Positions 15,567-23,830 of a stretch of DNA of 64,000 nt are shown piece after piece; within the stretch, counting starts at the first letter, position 1, and the number at the start of each line of letters is the position of its first letter. This stretch comes from Hyphococcus formosus (GTDB taxonomy: Bacteria > Pseudomonadota > Alphaproteobacteria > Caulobacterales > Parvularculaceae): the NCBI RefSeq assembly GCF_046736345.1, contig NZ_CP157210.1:930001-994000 (forward strand), in the 5' to 3' direction. Below the pieces are notes generated by a model. The model searched no databases and had not been told where the DNA came from. It saw only the letters and a program-made list of their open reading frames with translations. A program made the translations under genes and the position numbers.

Positions 15567-15848
15567 TTAATTGCCCACGCCAACACAATCGATCGGCAGG
15601 ATGTTGCAGACTGCGAATCTTAGGCCCTGGTCGACGCCGAAAAAGAAAAGCGACATGATGGCGACCATAATCAACACCATAATCGTCGAAACCAAAGTTT
15701 CGTTACGGGTCGTCCACGTAACCTTTGCAGCCTCATTCCGAACCTGTTGAATGAACTCTAACGGGCTGGTCTTTTTCTTCTTTTTGACTTCCGCTGCTTT
15801 TCCTTCGAGCACCGGGGCGTCACCGCCTGATTTCTTCTTTTTCGCCAT
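15567..15848 (-). CDS. secE: preprotein translocase subunit SecE
   Basis: Small essential inner membrane subunit that clamps SecY in the protein translocon. It has a Lys-rich cytoplasmic N-terminus, the conserved amphipathic helix with SPLEFIQQVRNEAAKVTWTTRNETL, and a single membrane helix STIMVLIMVAIMSLFFFGVDQGL. The length, 93 residues, is slightly longer than the minimal single-helix form because of the charged N-terminus. It forms a two-gene operon with nusG. The tRNA-Trp gene usually found just upstream is instead at 31043-31118. Confidence 0.93.
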   Translation of the reverse strand: MAKKKKSGGDAPVLEGKAAEVKKKKKTSPLEFIQQVRNEAAKVTWTTRNETLVSTIMVLIMVAIMSLFFFGVDQGLRFAVCNILPIDCVGVGN

Positions 15849-15993
15849 TGTGAACAGCCCTCATGCTGGAAGACACAGTTTCGCTAACGCCGTTCCGACG
15901 TTATCAAATCTCCAGAGGATTTCGGAAGATGTGCACTAGGTAAACTTTTTCTGCGGATCGTCAAGCAGAATCCTCGATTTCGCAGGGCCAGGC

Positions 15994-17796
15994 TCACTCT
16001 TCCGGGCTAGTTTTTCGTAAAAATGGTTCCCAGCTTTTTGCATAGCTATTGTCTGCGCCGAGGGGGCCTTCGAAATAGGCATCAGATTTCGCGCCAGCCA
16101 ATACGTAATTTGACAGAATCACCCCCGGGAATTCGGCCGCCAGAGCCTCATTTACGGCTCGATTTATCCGTCCGGCGTAACCACCCTTGCCCCACATGAA
16201 TTCGGTGTATCGGTCTTTATCCATGTCCTTCGGCCGATTGAAGTGAGATCCACCCTCATAGGCTCCGATAAACGGGACGCCAAACTTCTTGGCCTCGTCT
16301 GCGTGTGTCCGGAAATACTTTATGACCGCCTTTAGGGTTGCAAGATGGTTATCCGGCCCGCCAACTAGCCATTCCTCGATGGATTGAAGGTCATTGGCGT
16401 CGATGCGAAATTTCGTAAATTCGTGAGATCCCCAATAGGACGCAACCGAGACCCCAAACGAGCCGGCGTGATCCGACCAATTTTCGCCTCTGTGCTCCAT
16501 ATATGCTTTTGCAGCATTAAGCGCATCGTAGGTTGTTGCAGGATTCACGGCCTGCCCTTCGATCACATAAATCACCTTTTGATCGCGGCCCGCTTTTTTA
16601 AGCGCTTTGTCGAGAGCGAGCTTCCAATGCGCGGACGCAACGCCATACCCGGTTCGGTTATATCCACCCGGTATCCCCAGTTTCGGGCCGAAACCTTCGC
16701 CTAGCCCCCAGGCATATTGCGTGGTCAAGAAATACTGTCCGGCAAAATTCCAAACTTCGTTTGATATTGTCACATAAAGTGTTCGGTCAGCCGGATAGCC
16801 GCTATCGATAAGGCTTTCGACAAAATGGTCGGCATATCGATCCCACTCCGGGCTAGCGAGAACTTGTTCCGGGTTTTCGCGCACTAGCTTGCGGTAATTA
16901 CCAGCCCATCCGCCGAAGTCCGGTACGATCACTTCCGAGTCAAAAATATCCAGTGGCGCGCCAAGTGTGATCGGCACATGGGTCCAAAGCATGTTATCTG
17001 CTTCCACGGCCATTTTGAAAATTGGCTCTAGTGGCGCAGATCGATAAGGCGGTTTGTGAGACGGATTATTGATATAGGCAATATTGCCCCAGAATGGGGC
17101 ATTTTCACCCGGTAAATCATCAATAGACCTGACGGCTGCGCGATTTGTCTCTTGCAGGTCCATAGAGCGAACGATGTCATACTTACCGACCGCATTCGTG
17201 AATTTTGGTGTGAATACCTTCCCTGCACGGAGCGCCTTTTCGTTTTCTTTTCGATAAATGCGTAAATCTTTTAATGGCTCTTTTAATCGTTTCACCTGAA
17301 TTGCGGCGTGGTATGGTGTTTTTCCACCTTTAAAATCACGCGTAAATTCAATTCGGTTTTTCGATGCTCGCCATTGAAGTTCTTTAGGTAAGTAGAGAAT
17401 AGACAGGTCCGCTTTACCTTCCCATTCTAATACCCACTCTCCGTCCCAATGCCCTTTCTGAACGTCGGAATTGCCTGTAAAATAGACCCCCGTCGTTAAC
17501 GTCTTCCCGTTTGGTAACTCGACTGGTAATCCCGTAGACGGATCAATATAGCCGCCCTCTAAAAGTTCTTTGGTGTTTTTATCGTCTCCAGACCACTCAA
17601 GCGAACTTGCGTGCAAAATATTGATATAGGGCTCTTCGATATTGAAGGTCGCCGGGTACCATGGTCCGACTTGAGACAATGGCGGCACGTCTGGCTTGGG
17701 TTGGACGGCCTCAACCGGCGATCCCGCGAAATAAAATGCAGCTGATAATCCTGCAAAAAGCGCTACAGCGGCGCTCCCCCCAATTATTTTGACCAT
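15994..17796 (-). CDS. exported GH-A clan-like glycoside hydrolase of unassigned family
   Basis: A large protein of about 600 residues with an N-terminal signal anchor (KIIGGSAAVALFAGLSAAFYFAG). I do not recognise a named family. An N-terminal beta-rich part (about 40-180) precedes a region that looks like a TIM barrel. The motif TLYVTISNEVWNFAGQYF places an Asn-Glu pair at E347, as in the acid/base of clan GH-A hydrolases, and FIGAYEGGSHF gives a second Glu (E514) where the nucleophile would be, 167 residues later. ATG 17796 is preferred since it begins directly with the signal anchor; GTG 17862 would add 22 residues. It stands alone and divergent from the AhpD-like gene. A polysaccharide-degrading or cell-surface role is inferred; catalytic function is not shown. 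Confidence 0.65.
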   Translation of the reverse strand: MVKIIGGSAAVALFAGLSAAFYFAGSPVEAVQPKPDVPPLSQVGPWYPATFNIEEPYINILHASSLEWSGDDKNTKELLEGGYIDPSTGLPVELPNGKTLTTGVYFTGNSDVQKGHWDGEWVLEWEGKADLSILYLPKELQWRASKNRIEFTRDFKGGKTPYHAAIQVKRLKEPLKDLRIYRKENEKALRAGKVFTPKFTNAVGKYDIVRSMDLQETNRAAVRSIDDLPGENAPFWGNIAYINNPSHKPPYRSAPLEPIFKMAVEADNMLWTHVPITLGAPLDIFDSEVIVPDFGGWAGNYRKLVRENPEQVLASPEWDRYADHFVESLIDSGYPADRTLYVTISNEVWNFAGQYFLTTQYAWGLGEGFGPKLGIPGGYNRTGYGVASAHWKLALDKALKKAGRDQKVIYVIEGQAVNPATTYDALNAAKAYMEHRGENWSDHAGSFGVSVASYWGSHEFTKFRIDANDLQSIEEWLVGGPDNHLATLKAVIKYFRTHADEAKKFGVPFIGAYEGGSHFNRPKDMDKDRYTEFMWGKGGYAGRINRAVNEALAAEFPGVILSNYVLAGAKSDAYFEGPLGADNSYAKSWEPFLRKTSPEE

Positions 17797-17994
17797 TTTT
17801 ACAATGCCTTTTGTGTGCTCTTTATTAGTGCCATTGTTGCGCAACTTAATTTGCTCGTCCACATGAACCGAAATTCCAGCCGATTATTTCGATAGAGTAC
17901 GAAATCGGCCATTGGCGTAGCCCAATGCCATTAATGTGCCGTTTCTGATCCAAACCGGCAGTCCGATCCGGTCTCTCCTCACCGAACGTAACAT

Positions 17995-18034
17995 TTGAGT
18001 GATTGCTCAATAAATCTCTTGAGTGACCGCTCAA
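17995..18034 (+). promoter_or_regulatory. tandem TetR-type operator palindromes
   Basis: Two 16-base near-palindromes with the same half-sites lie before the AhpD-like gene: TTGAGTGATTGCTCAA at 17995-18010 and TTGAGTGACCGCTCAA at 18019-18034. Their centres are 24 bases apart, just over two helix turns. The second extends to CTCTTGAG...CTCAAGAG (18015-18038 region). This pattern is typical of TetR-family repressor sites in front of AhpD-like genes. No TetR gene lies in the window, so the regulator is encoded elsewhere. Confidence 0.7.
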
Positions 18035-18093
18035 GAGCCCTATTTCTCAGATCGCGGATTGAGCCGCGCCACTGAAAAGATTGGAGAGAACCC

Positions 18094-18648
18094 ATGACCG
18101 AATTCACGCTCTATGACGAAAACAATGCCCCCGAAGAAAGCAAACCTCTTTTACAAAACTCAATTGCAGCATTTGGGATGATCCCTGGCTTGCACGCCGT
18201 TATGGCTGAAGCACCAGGACTTCTGGAATCCTATCAGGTCGTGCACGATCGTTTCACAAAATCCAGTTTTGACAATGACGAACAAACCGTTGTTTGGCAG
18301 ACCATTAACGTTGAAAACGAGTGTCACTATTGTGTTCCGGCACACACAGCGATTGCGAACAGCATGGGTGTTGATAGCGCAATTTCTGAAGCCCTGCGCA
18401 ACGAGACGCCATTGCCAAATGCGCGCCTCGAAGCGCTTCGCGATTTCACACTAAGTGTCGTTCGTGACCGCGGGTTCGTTGATGAAGCAAAAATTCAAAA
18501 GTTTCTCGATGCAGGCTTTACAAAACGTCATATCCTTGAGGTGGTCTTAGGCTACGGACAGAAGATTATGTCTAACTATACAAATCACCTTGCGAAGACA
18601 GCAGTCGATAAACCTTTCCAAAAATATGAATGGAAAAAAGCTAAATAG
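18094..18648 (+). CDS. AhpD-like carboxymuconolactone decarboxylase-family protein
   Basis: A 184-residue all-alpha protein of the AhpD/CMD superfamily. The redox motif is present: ENECHYCVPAHT with C77, C80 and H84, matching the E-x-x-C-x-x-C-x-x-x-H pattern of AhpD-type alkylhydroperoxidase reductants. The upstream helices (FGMIPGLHAVMAEAPGLLESYQVVHDRF) are typical of the family. It probably acts in peroxide or electrophile detoxification, in the cytoplasm. GGAGAG lies about 7 bases before ATG 18094. Two TetR-type palindromes upstream suggest it is induced when a repressor releases, for example by an electrophile; this is inference. A strong hairpin terminator follows. Confidence 0.85.
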   Translation: MTEFTLYDENNAPEESKPLLQNSIAAFGMIPGLHAVMAEAPGLLESYQVVHDRFTKSSFDNDEQTVVWQTINVENECHYCVPAHTAIANSMGVDSAISEALRNETPLPNARLEALRDFTLSVVRDRGFVDEAKIQKFLDAGFTKRHILEVVLGYGQKIMSNYTNHLAKTAVDKPFQKYEWKKAK

Positions 18649-18663
18649 GAATATTCTATTCCT
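18647..18663 (+). terminator. small hairpin at the AhpD-like stop codon
   Basis: AGGAATA (18647-18653) and TATTCCT (18657-18663) form a perfect 7-base stem with a 3-base loop that includes the end of the coding region. It may assist 3'-end formation together with the larger hairpin at 18682-18710. Confidence 0.3.
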
Positions 18664-18681
18664 GTAGGAATTTCATGAAAA

Positions 18682-18710
18682 AGCTCGAGCAATCGATCAT
18701 TGCTCGAGCT
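18682..18710 (+). terminator. terminator hairpin after the AhpD-like gene
   Basis: A perfect 12-base stem, AGCTCGAGCAAT (18682-18693) and ATTGCTCGAGCT (18699-18710), with a 5-base loop. It lies 34 bases after the stop and is followed by a moderately T-rich sequence. Because it is symmetrical it could stop transcription from both sides. Confidence 0.6.
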
Positions 18711-18807
18711 ATTCTCATTCTGCGGACCATTTTAAAGCTACAAAATTTCAAATATGTTTCTGATCTGAATTCTAGATAGCTCGACTAAAAGGCTTCGGTT
18801 TTTAGAA

Positions 18808-18843
18808 GATCAAAGCGAGACGAAAGTTTGCCTCGCTTTGATC
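18808..18843 (-). terminator. terminator hairpin after the TonB receptor gene
   Basis: A perfect 12-base stem, GATCAAAGCGAG (18808-18819) and CTCGCTTTGATC (18832-18843), sits 7 bases downstream of the receptor stop on the minus strand. On that strand it is followed by ttctaaaaa, only a modest T tract. Confidence 0.6.
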
Positions 18844-18850
18844 GTATTAT

Positions 18851-21250
18851 TTACCCGCCAAAGTTATATCTTAGACGGAAGCCATACATTCTCGGCTCAT
18901 TATAGATCCGCTGATTAAAGCCTAACCCCGAGTTTACGAGGGAGGCACCAGCAATTTTATAGGTGGTGTCCGTTAGATTTGTGACGAAGAAATTCGCGTC
19001 TACTGAGCTTCCACCTACATTGGCCCAGCTTACATCGAGATCAAGCGTATTTGACGCTCCTTGCGAGCTTTCGCCGTCGAAAACATTTGAACCATCTGGC
19101 AATGTTATGAAGGGAACAAGGCCCAAGATCATGCTTGATTTATGTGCCCAGTTTAATGAGGCCGATAGATCCCCTAGACTATCGTCCAATGGTGCGTTCA
19201 ATATAAGCGCAACATTGACTTTATTTTTGGGTGTAAATGGGAATATTCGACCAGACTGAAGCGAGGGTTCTCCAGTAACCGGATCTCGCCGTGTGTAATC
19301 TTCAAATTGGCCATATTCAGCATCTGTATGTGACCAACCGGCTATAACTTCAATAAATTCGTTCGGCACGAAAATAGCGTCAACATCCACACCACGAACT
19401 TCGGCCGTCGCTGCATTTGTCACGGCACTGACCGTGACACCGCCGCCACCCGTAAATGTTTGGTTGAGCTGAGCATCATCTAGGTTCGATGTATAAAGCG
19501 CGATGTTGGTACGTACGTCCATACCACCTAATGACCAGTCGCCTTTCAAACCAATTTCCCAGTCCGTAACAATTTCTGGTGCGTAGGCAAATAAACCCGC
19601 GGCATTTGGAATTGGCGGCATGGCTGTCAGCGCAGGCCCGGCTAGCGGGTTGTATCCACCGGCGCGATAGCTCCGCCGATGGGTCGCATAGACCATTACG
19701 TCGTCCGTAACATGATAATCCAGACCAAAGGTATAGCTATCACTCGTTGCTGGTGCTGATACGCTCTGCAGGCAATTAAACGACGTCGACGGATCTGGCG
19801 CGGGAGCACCAACGTCACCTGTAGTACAGCGACCATTGTCTACTTGCGATATTTCAACGCTGCGCTCATCATCGGAATATCGATAACCCGCCGTTGCCTT
19901 AAGGCCATCAAGCAACCAGTCAGAAAGATCTAATGTCGCCTGGCCATAGACGGCCTTACTGGTGTCATCGATAAACTGATTGATATCGGTGTTAAGGCCG
20001 AAGACCCCAATCGACCGGTGGATGTAATTGGCGTCAGGCGATTTCGTTGTCAGATAGAAACCGCCGATTGTAAAATCCAATCGGTCGTCGAGTAACGTAC
20101 CGGTAAGTTGCAACTCTTCGGTAATCTGACGAATACTGATTCCCCAAGGTTCGCCTGTGGCCATCGTATTACACAAAGCTTCGGTTGCGCAGGTGTCGAA
20201 GTGTAGTAGTGGCAGGCTTGATCCGTCAAAGTCCCACCGGTTTATCTGCCGTAGCCTGCGAAAGCCAAATATATTTTTCAGTGTAAGGTTATCAGCAATT
20301 TCGAATTCAGTTTTATTCGCGATGCCCCATGATTTGAGGATATTCACCGTTGGCGAATCTGTCAGCGAAACGTAAGGCCCTGCGGCAATTTTTGCGTCGA
20401 GAGCTGCTTCCACCGCACCACCGAGTGCACGCGGAATGCCTGCATTGGAATTCACCAAAGTTATATGGTTGGAGCTTCCATTATTGTCACGATCGAGAAT
20501 ATCAAAAACCAGTGTGTTATTTATTTTCTCATGCGGTGTGAAAATGGCAGATACACGTCCGGCCCAATATTCTCGATTGTCTTGAGTGCCGCCGACCGTT
20601 GCATTTTCGGTAAATCCATTACGTTGATGTGCACGTCCTGAAACACGCAACTTAAAAATGTCGGAAAACGGAAGGTCGATCGCGCCTTCAATCGCCATAT
20701 GATCATAATTTCCGTATTCAGCCTGAAGATATCCGCCATATTCGTCGCCGGGTAATCGTGGCTGGAATAGAACGGCACCACCAGTTGCGTTACGGCCGAA
20801 GAGCGTGCCTTGCGGACCTTTCAAAACCTGAACATTCTCAAGATCAAAATAACGCCCAGCGCCACCCCCATCGCCGATTGGCAGCGGGACTTCGGAAAAA
20901 TACGCGGCGACGGTTACCTGTTGACCAGTGATAGACGCGCCAGAACCAGATTGCCCCCGCATAACGTAATTCTCTTCATCACGACTACTTTGCGCGGATG
21001 TCAGGGCCGGTACAATTTTTGTAAGGTCCGTTGCATTATCAACATTTCGACGGCTTAGCGTCTCGCCATCAAAGCTTTGAACCGATAATGGAATGGCCTG
21101 TAGATTTTCTTCTTTTCTGCGCGCCGTTACATATATCGTATCTAATGCTGACGCTTTCTCTTCCTCAACAATTTCCTTACTTTGCGCTGGTGCACCGCTC
21201 GCCAACGCAAGCATGCAAACTGATGTAAGTAAAAAACTAACCTGTTTCAT
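18851..21250 (-). CDS. TonB-dependent outer membrane receptor
   Basis: A 799-residue outer membrane transporter that takes up a large or scarce substrate with energy from TonB. The signal peptide is MKQVSFLLTSVCMLALASGAPA. A TonB-box-like DTIYVTARRKEENLQ is followed by the plug domain (IPLSVQSFDGETL, VLKGPQGTLFGRNATGGAV) and a C-terminal beta-barrel ending GFRLRYNFGG. The plug and barrel sequence is of the sphingomonad/caulobacter type often found in catabolic clusters rather than a classical siderophore receptor. It is the last gene of a minus-strand run with two SDRs and a SnoaL-like protein, and has GAGGGG eight bases before ATG 21250. A likely substrate is a hydrophobic organic compound; this is inference from context. 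Confidence 0.93.
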   Translation of the reverse strand: MKQVSFLLTSVCMLALASGAPAQSKEIVEEEKASALDTIYVTARRKEENLQAIPLSVQSFDGETLSRRNVDNATDLTKIVPALTSAQSSRDEENYVMRGQSGSGASITGQQVTVAAYFSEVPLPIGDGGGAGRYFDLENVQVLKGPQGTLFGRNATGGAVLFQPRLPGDEYGGYLQAEYGNYDHMAIEGAIDLPFSDIFKLRVSGRAHQRNGFTENATVGGTQDNREYWAGRVSAIFTPHEKINNTLVFDILDRDNNGSSNHITLVNSNAGIPRALGGAVEAALDAKIAAGPYVSLTDSPTVNILKSWGIANKTEFEIADNLTLKNIFGFRRLRQINRWDFDGSSLPLLHFDTCATEALCNTMATGEPWGISIRQITEELQLTGTLLDDRLDFTIGGFYLTTKSPDANYIHRSIGVFGLNTDINQFIDDTSKAVYGQATLDLSDWLLDGLKATAGYRYSDDERSVEISQVDNGRCTTGDVGAPAPDPSTSFNCLQSVSAPATSDSYTFGLDYHVTDDVMVYATHRRSYRAGGYNPLAGPALTAMPPIPNAAGLFAYAPEIVTDWEIGLKGDWSLGGMDVRTNIALYTSNLDDAQLNQTFTGGGGVTVSAVTNAATAEVRGVDVDAIFVPNEFIEVIAGWSHTDAEYGQFEDYTRRDPVTGEPSLQSGRIFPFTPKNKVNVALILNAPLDDSLGDLSASLNWAHKSSMILGLVPFITLPDGSNVFDGESSQGASNTLDLDVSWANVGGSSVDANFFVTNLTDTTYKIAGASLVNSGLGFNQRIYNEPRMYGFRLRYNFGG

Positions 21251-21287
21251 TAAATTACCCCTCTTTCACTCCCTAAAAAATCAGCCC

Positions 21288-22049
21288 TTATTCATTCATT
21301 CTTGGATTGGTCAGGCCGCCATCAATCGGAATTGCAGCGCCGGTGATGTATGAGGCATCGTCGGACAATAAAAATGCTAATGCGCTTCCGAATTCTTCGA
21401 GATCGCCGACGCGGTTTAAATGCGACAGCTGGTCTAAATAATTTTGCCGTTCGTCCGTACGGGTATGGTGTGGTGGGTTACCTAAGATCGCGGCATTTAT
21501 ATTGACGCCGAATCTCGCCGCTTCCTTACTCACGGAGCTAACCAGTGCGTGTAATGCGAGTTTCCCGGAGGCATAAGCACAGCCATATTCCTGCCCCAAG
21601 ACTGCGGAAATAGAGCTAATACAAACGACTTTCCCGTAACCGCGCTCAATCATTCCAGGTAAAACCTTATGAAGGACCATGGCTTGACTGAAAAAATTCA
21701 ATTCAAAGATTTCGCGGAAATGGGAAAAGTCACATTCGCTAAAGCCCTGCCACGGTATATTAGCGGGCCCTCCGCCGGCATTATTTAGAAGTAGGTCAAT
21801 TCGCCCATGCTTGCGCGTTACATCGTCAATCATATCCGTGACAAAGTTTTCATCGGTGACGCTACCTTCGTGCGACGTTACATGTGCTCCAATTTTTTCT
21901 AATTCCGCTTTGGTCTCACGTAACGTTTTTGGATTTATATCATTGAGCGCGAGATCTGCGCCACCTGAGGCGAGTATTCGAGCAGTCGCTTTTCCGATGC
22001 CCTGCCCGGCTCCTGTAACCAACGCTATTCGATCACGGAACGCGGTCAT
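21288..22049 (-). CDS. short-chain dehydrogenase/reductase
   Basis: A classical SDR of 253 residues. It has the NAD(P) motif VTGAGQGIGKATA at about 10-22, NNAGGG at about 90-95, the catalytic Ser in VCISSISAVLG and the Tyr/Lys pair in CAYASGKLALHA. The acidic end of the second strand (LALNDINPKTL) favours NAD(H). The C-terminal LSDDASYITGAAIPIDGGLTN matches the family. It overlaps the upstream SnoaL-like gene by four bases and precedes the TonB receptor by 37 bases, so it is co-transcribed with both. It would oxidise or reduce a hydroxyl/keto group of the compound handled by this cluster; the actual substrate is unknown. Confidence 0.92.
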   Translation of the reverse strand: MTAFRDRIALVTGAGQGIGKATARILASGGADLALNDINPKTLRETKAELEKIGAHVTSHEGSVTDENFVTDMIDDVTRKHGRIDLLLNNAGGGPANIPWQGFSECDFSHFREIFELNFFSQAMVLHKVLPGMIERGYGKVVCISSISAVLGQEYGCAYASGKLALHALVSSVSKEAARFGVNINAAILGNPPHHTRTDERQNYLDQLSHLNRVGDLEEFGSALAFLLSDDASYITGAAIPIDGGLTNPRMNE

Positions 22050-22618
22050 TTTTCTGCACGTTTCCCAAACATGGGGTTTGCAGCATTATTGGTCCAAATC
22101 AGGTGTTGAATAAATTGCCAATCATCGCCGTTATTAATAAAGCTAAAGAGATAAGTTCCTTCGTGTAGTCCGTGTTCCCATTCTTCGTTTTCTTCCCCCA
22201 CGAGCGCCATTTGATAGTGACATAAAGCCCACGCTTTTTGGTCATCGTCGCTGATGCGAGTCATGAGCGTGCCAATTAAATGGCGTATCTCTAGATTTTT
22301 TATTTTTGTAAAATCACGATGCTCAAACTGAGAACCCTTTTTGCGCGGTAGCGCTGGCTTTTCGTGGAGGGCAATAAGCGCATCGCGCCCCTTAACATAT
22401 TCGTCGAGCGTGCCCTTCATGATCCGCTCGATATCTTCGTGATATATTTTTCTGAGCACATCCCATGACCGGCTATCGCAAGCAAAGGCGTATTCGTTGA
22501 CAAGATCTCGAATACGTTGCTTGTTCCAGAGGTGGTTCGTGCGCTCGGAGTCAGTTTCCCGGCCCCGTTCCCATAGCGGGGTTTTTTCTCGCCAAGTTTT
22601 GTAAATGTCAGCCAGCAT
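22046..22618 (-). CDS. SnoaL/NTF2-like protein
   Basis: A 190-residue protein with the cone-shaped alpha+beta barrel fold of the SnoaL-like family: an N-terminal helix IRDLVNEYAFACDSRSWDVLRKIYHEDIERIMKG, then alternating strands ending GTYLFSFINNGDDWQFIQHLIWTNNA. Members include dehydratases, ketosteroid isomerases, cyclases and small ring-hydroxylating dioxygenase subunits, so the reaction cannot be given; the helix carries D, H and E residues that could serve catalysis. The gene overlaps the following SDR by four bases (ATGA) and is preceded by another SDR, so it is probably part of the same pathway. An N-terminal extension of about 25 residues (RGRETDSERTNHL) is unusual. Confidence 0.75.
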   Translation of the reverse strand: MLADIYKTWREKTPLWERGRETDSERTNHLWNKQRIRDLVNEYAFACDSRSWDVLRKIYHEDIERIMKGTLDEYVKGRDALIALHEKPALPRKKGSQFEHRDFTKIKNLEIRHLIGTLMTRISDDDQKAWALCHYQMALVGEENEEWEHGLHEGTYLFSFINNGDDWQFIQHLIWTNNAANPMFGKRAEK

Positions 22619-22640
22619 TTATTATATTTCCTGTTATCGC

Positions 22641-23393
22641 TTACACCGGACCGCGTATGCCGCCGGTGACATTGATCAGTTCGCCATTAATGAATGAGGC
22701 ATCATCGCTAACGAGAAATGCTATCGTCGATGCAATATCTGCAGGTTCTCCAACACGGCCCGTGAGGGTAATTCCTGCCAGAAATTCGATTTCTTGTTCG
22801 CTGCGATTTCGACGCATCAGGGGCGTCATGATTGGGCCGGGCGCAATGGCGTTGCAGCGGATCCCACGCGATGAATGATCGATTGCGAGGGCTTTCGTAA
22901 ACGCAATAAGGCCGCCTTTCGCAGCAACATATGCTGGATTCTTTGCCATTCCGGTTACGCCTGCCCCGGATGATACATTGATGATCACACCACGACCTGC
23001 AGATTCCATTTCCGGAATTGCGGCGCGGCACATAAGAAACGCAGAAGTGAGGTTCAAATTGACCCAATGTTCCCAGTCATCAAGGTCAATCTCTGGTGTG
23101 GTCAAGCCAGGCCGACTGCCCCCTACAACATTTGCTAATGCATGAACGCCACCAAATTTCGATTTTGCGAACTGAACTATCTCTTTTGCACCACTCTCGG
23201 TCGTGACGTCAGATTTGATAATTTGCAAATGTTCTTTGTTGCTCGCTAATCGGCGTGTCTCCGTTAAACCGATCTCATCAACATCTGCGGCAACAACAGC
23301 ATATCCCCGGTCAACTAGTTTAAGTACAGTAGACTGACCAATTCCCGCGGCTCCGGCTGTTACGATTGCAACGGAATGGGCTAATGAAGACAT
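22641..23393 (-). CDS. short-chain dehydrogenase/reductase
   Basis: A second classical SDR, 250 residues, first gene of the minus-strand run. The NAD(P) motif is VTAGAAGIGQST at about 11-22, with VVAADVDE (acidic, NAD-type) closing the second strand, NVVGGSRPG in place of the usual NNAG, the catalytic Ser in INVSSGAGVTG, and YVAAKGG with the Tyr/Lys pair. The C-terminal FLVSDDASFINGELINVTGGI is typical. The two SDRs in this cluster are only distantly alike, so they probably act at different steps. The long intergenic region upstream separates it from the divergent transporter gene, consistent with joint control. Confidence 0.92.
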   Translation of the reverse strand: MSSLAHSVAIVTAGAAGIGQSTVLKLVDRGYAVVAADVDEIGLTETRRLASNKEHLQIIKSDVTTESGAKEIVQFAKSKFGGVHALANVVGGSRPGLTTPEIDLDDWEHWVNLNLTSAFLMCRAAIPEMESAGRGVIINVSSGAGVTGMAKNPAYVAAKGGLIAFTKALAIDHSSRGIRCNAIAPGPIMTPLMRRNRSEQEIEFLAGITLTGRVGEPADIASTIAFLVSDDASFINGELINVTGGIRGPV

Positions 23394-23602
23394 TCGCTTC
23401 CCCTAATACCTACTTCAAGCAAGGAAACGGAATGCTCTATTGGGTGGAGTAAGGAAAATATCGCTTGAAATTTCTTTCCGTCGCGTCGCCCGGTTGATTT
23501 TTTGCACAGCGCTATCGTTTCCGCGCTGCCGATTCTGGCATATGCGGGCATCTCTTCCCTCCCATAGTGGCTACATGTCAGCCTACGCGTTTTTGCGTCT
23601 TG

Positions 23603-23622
23603 TTATATAAATCTTTATATAA
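23603..23622. promoter_or_regulatory. AT-rich inverted repeat between divergent SDR and transporter genes
   Basis: TTATATAAA (23603-23611) and TTTATATAA (23614-23622) form a perfect 9-base inverted repeat around TC. The 11-base sequence TTATATAAATC recurs at 23799-23809, 22 bases before the transporter ATG. The 437-base gap 23394-23830 is otherwise non-coding and holds the promoters of both transcription units. A shared operator is plausible, but AT-rich promoter sequence by chance is an alternative. Confidence 0.4.
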
Positions 23623-23830
23623 ATGAAAATCTATAATCGGTCAACGGATTATTTGAGTCGATATATCTGTGCTCTCTTTTTGCAATTGCGAAGTGTTGGA
23701 AAACCTATCTAACGCCAGTATAAATATAGGATTAGTGAGGATAATGGTTTTTGAGGAACAGCATCGTTAAGACTGTTCAGTTTTGCGCAAAATCGTTATT
23801 ATATAAATCAATAATAATACAGGAGAGGAT

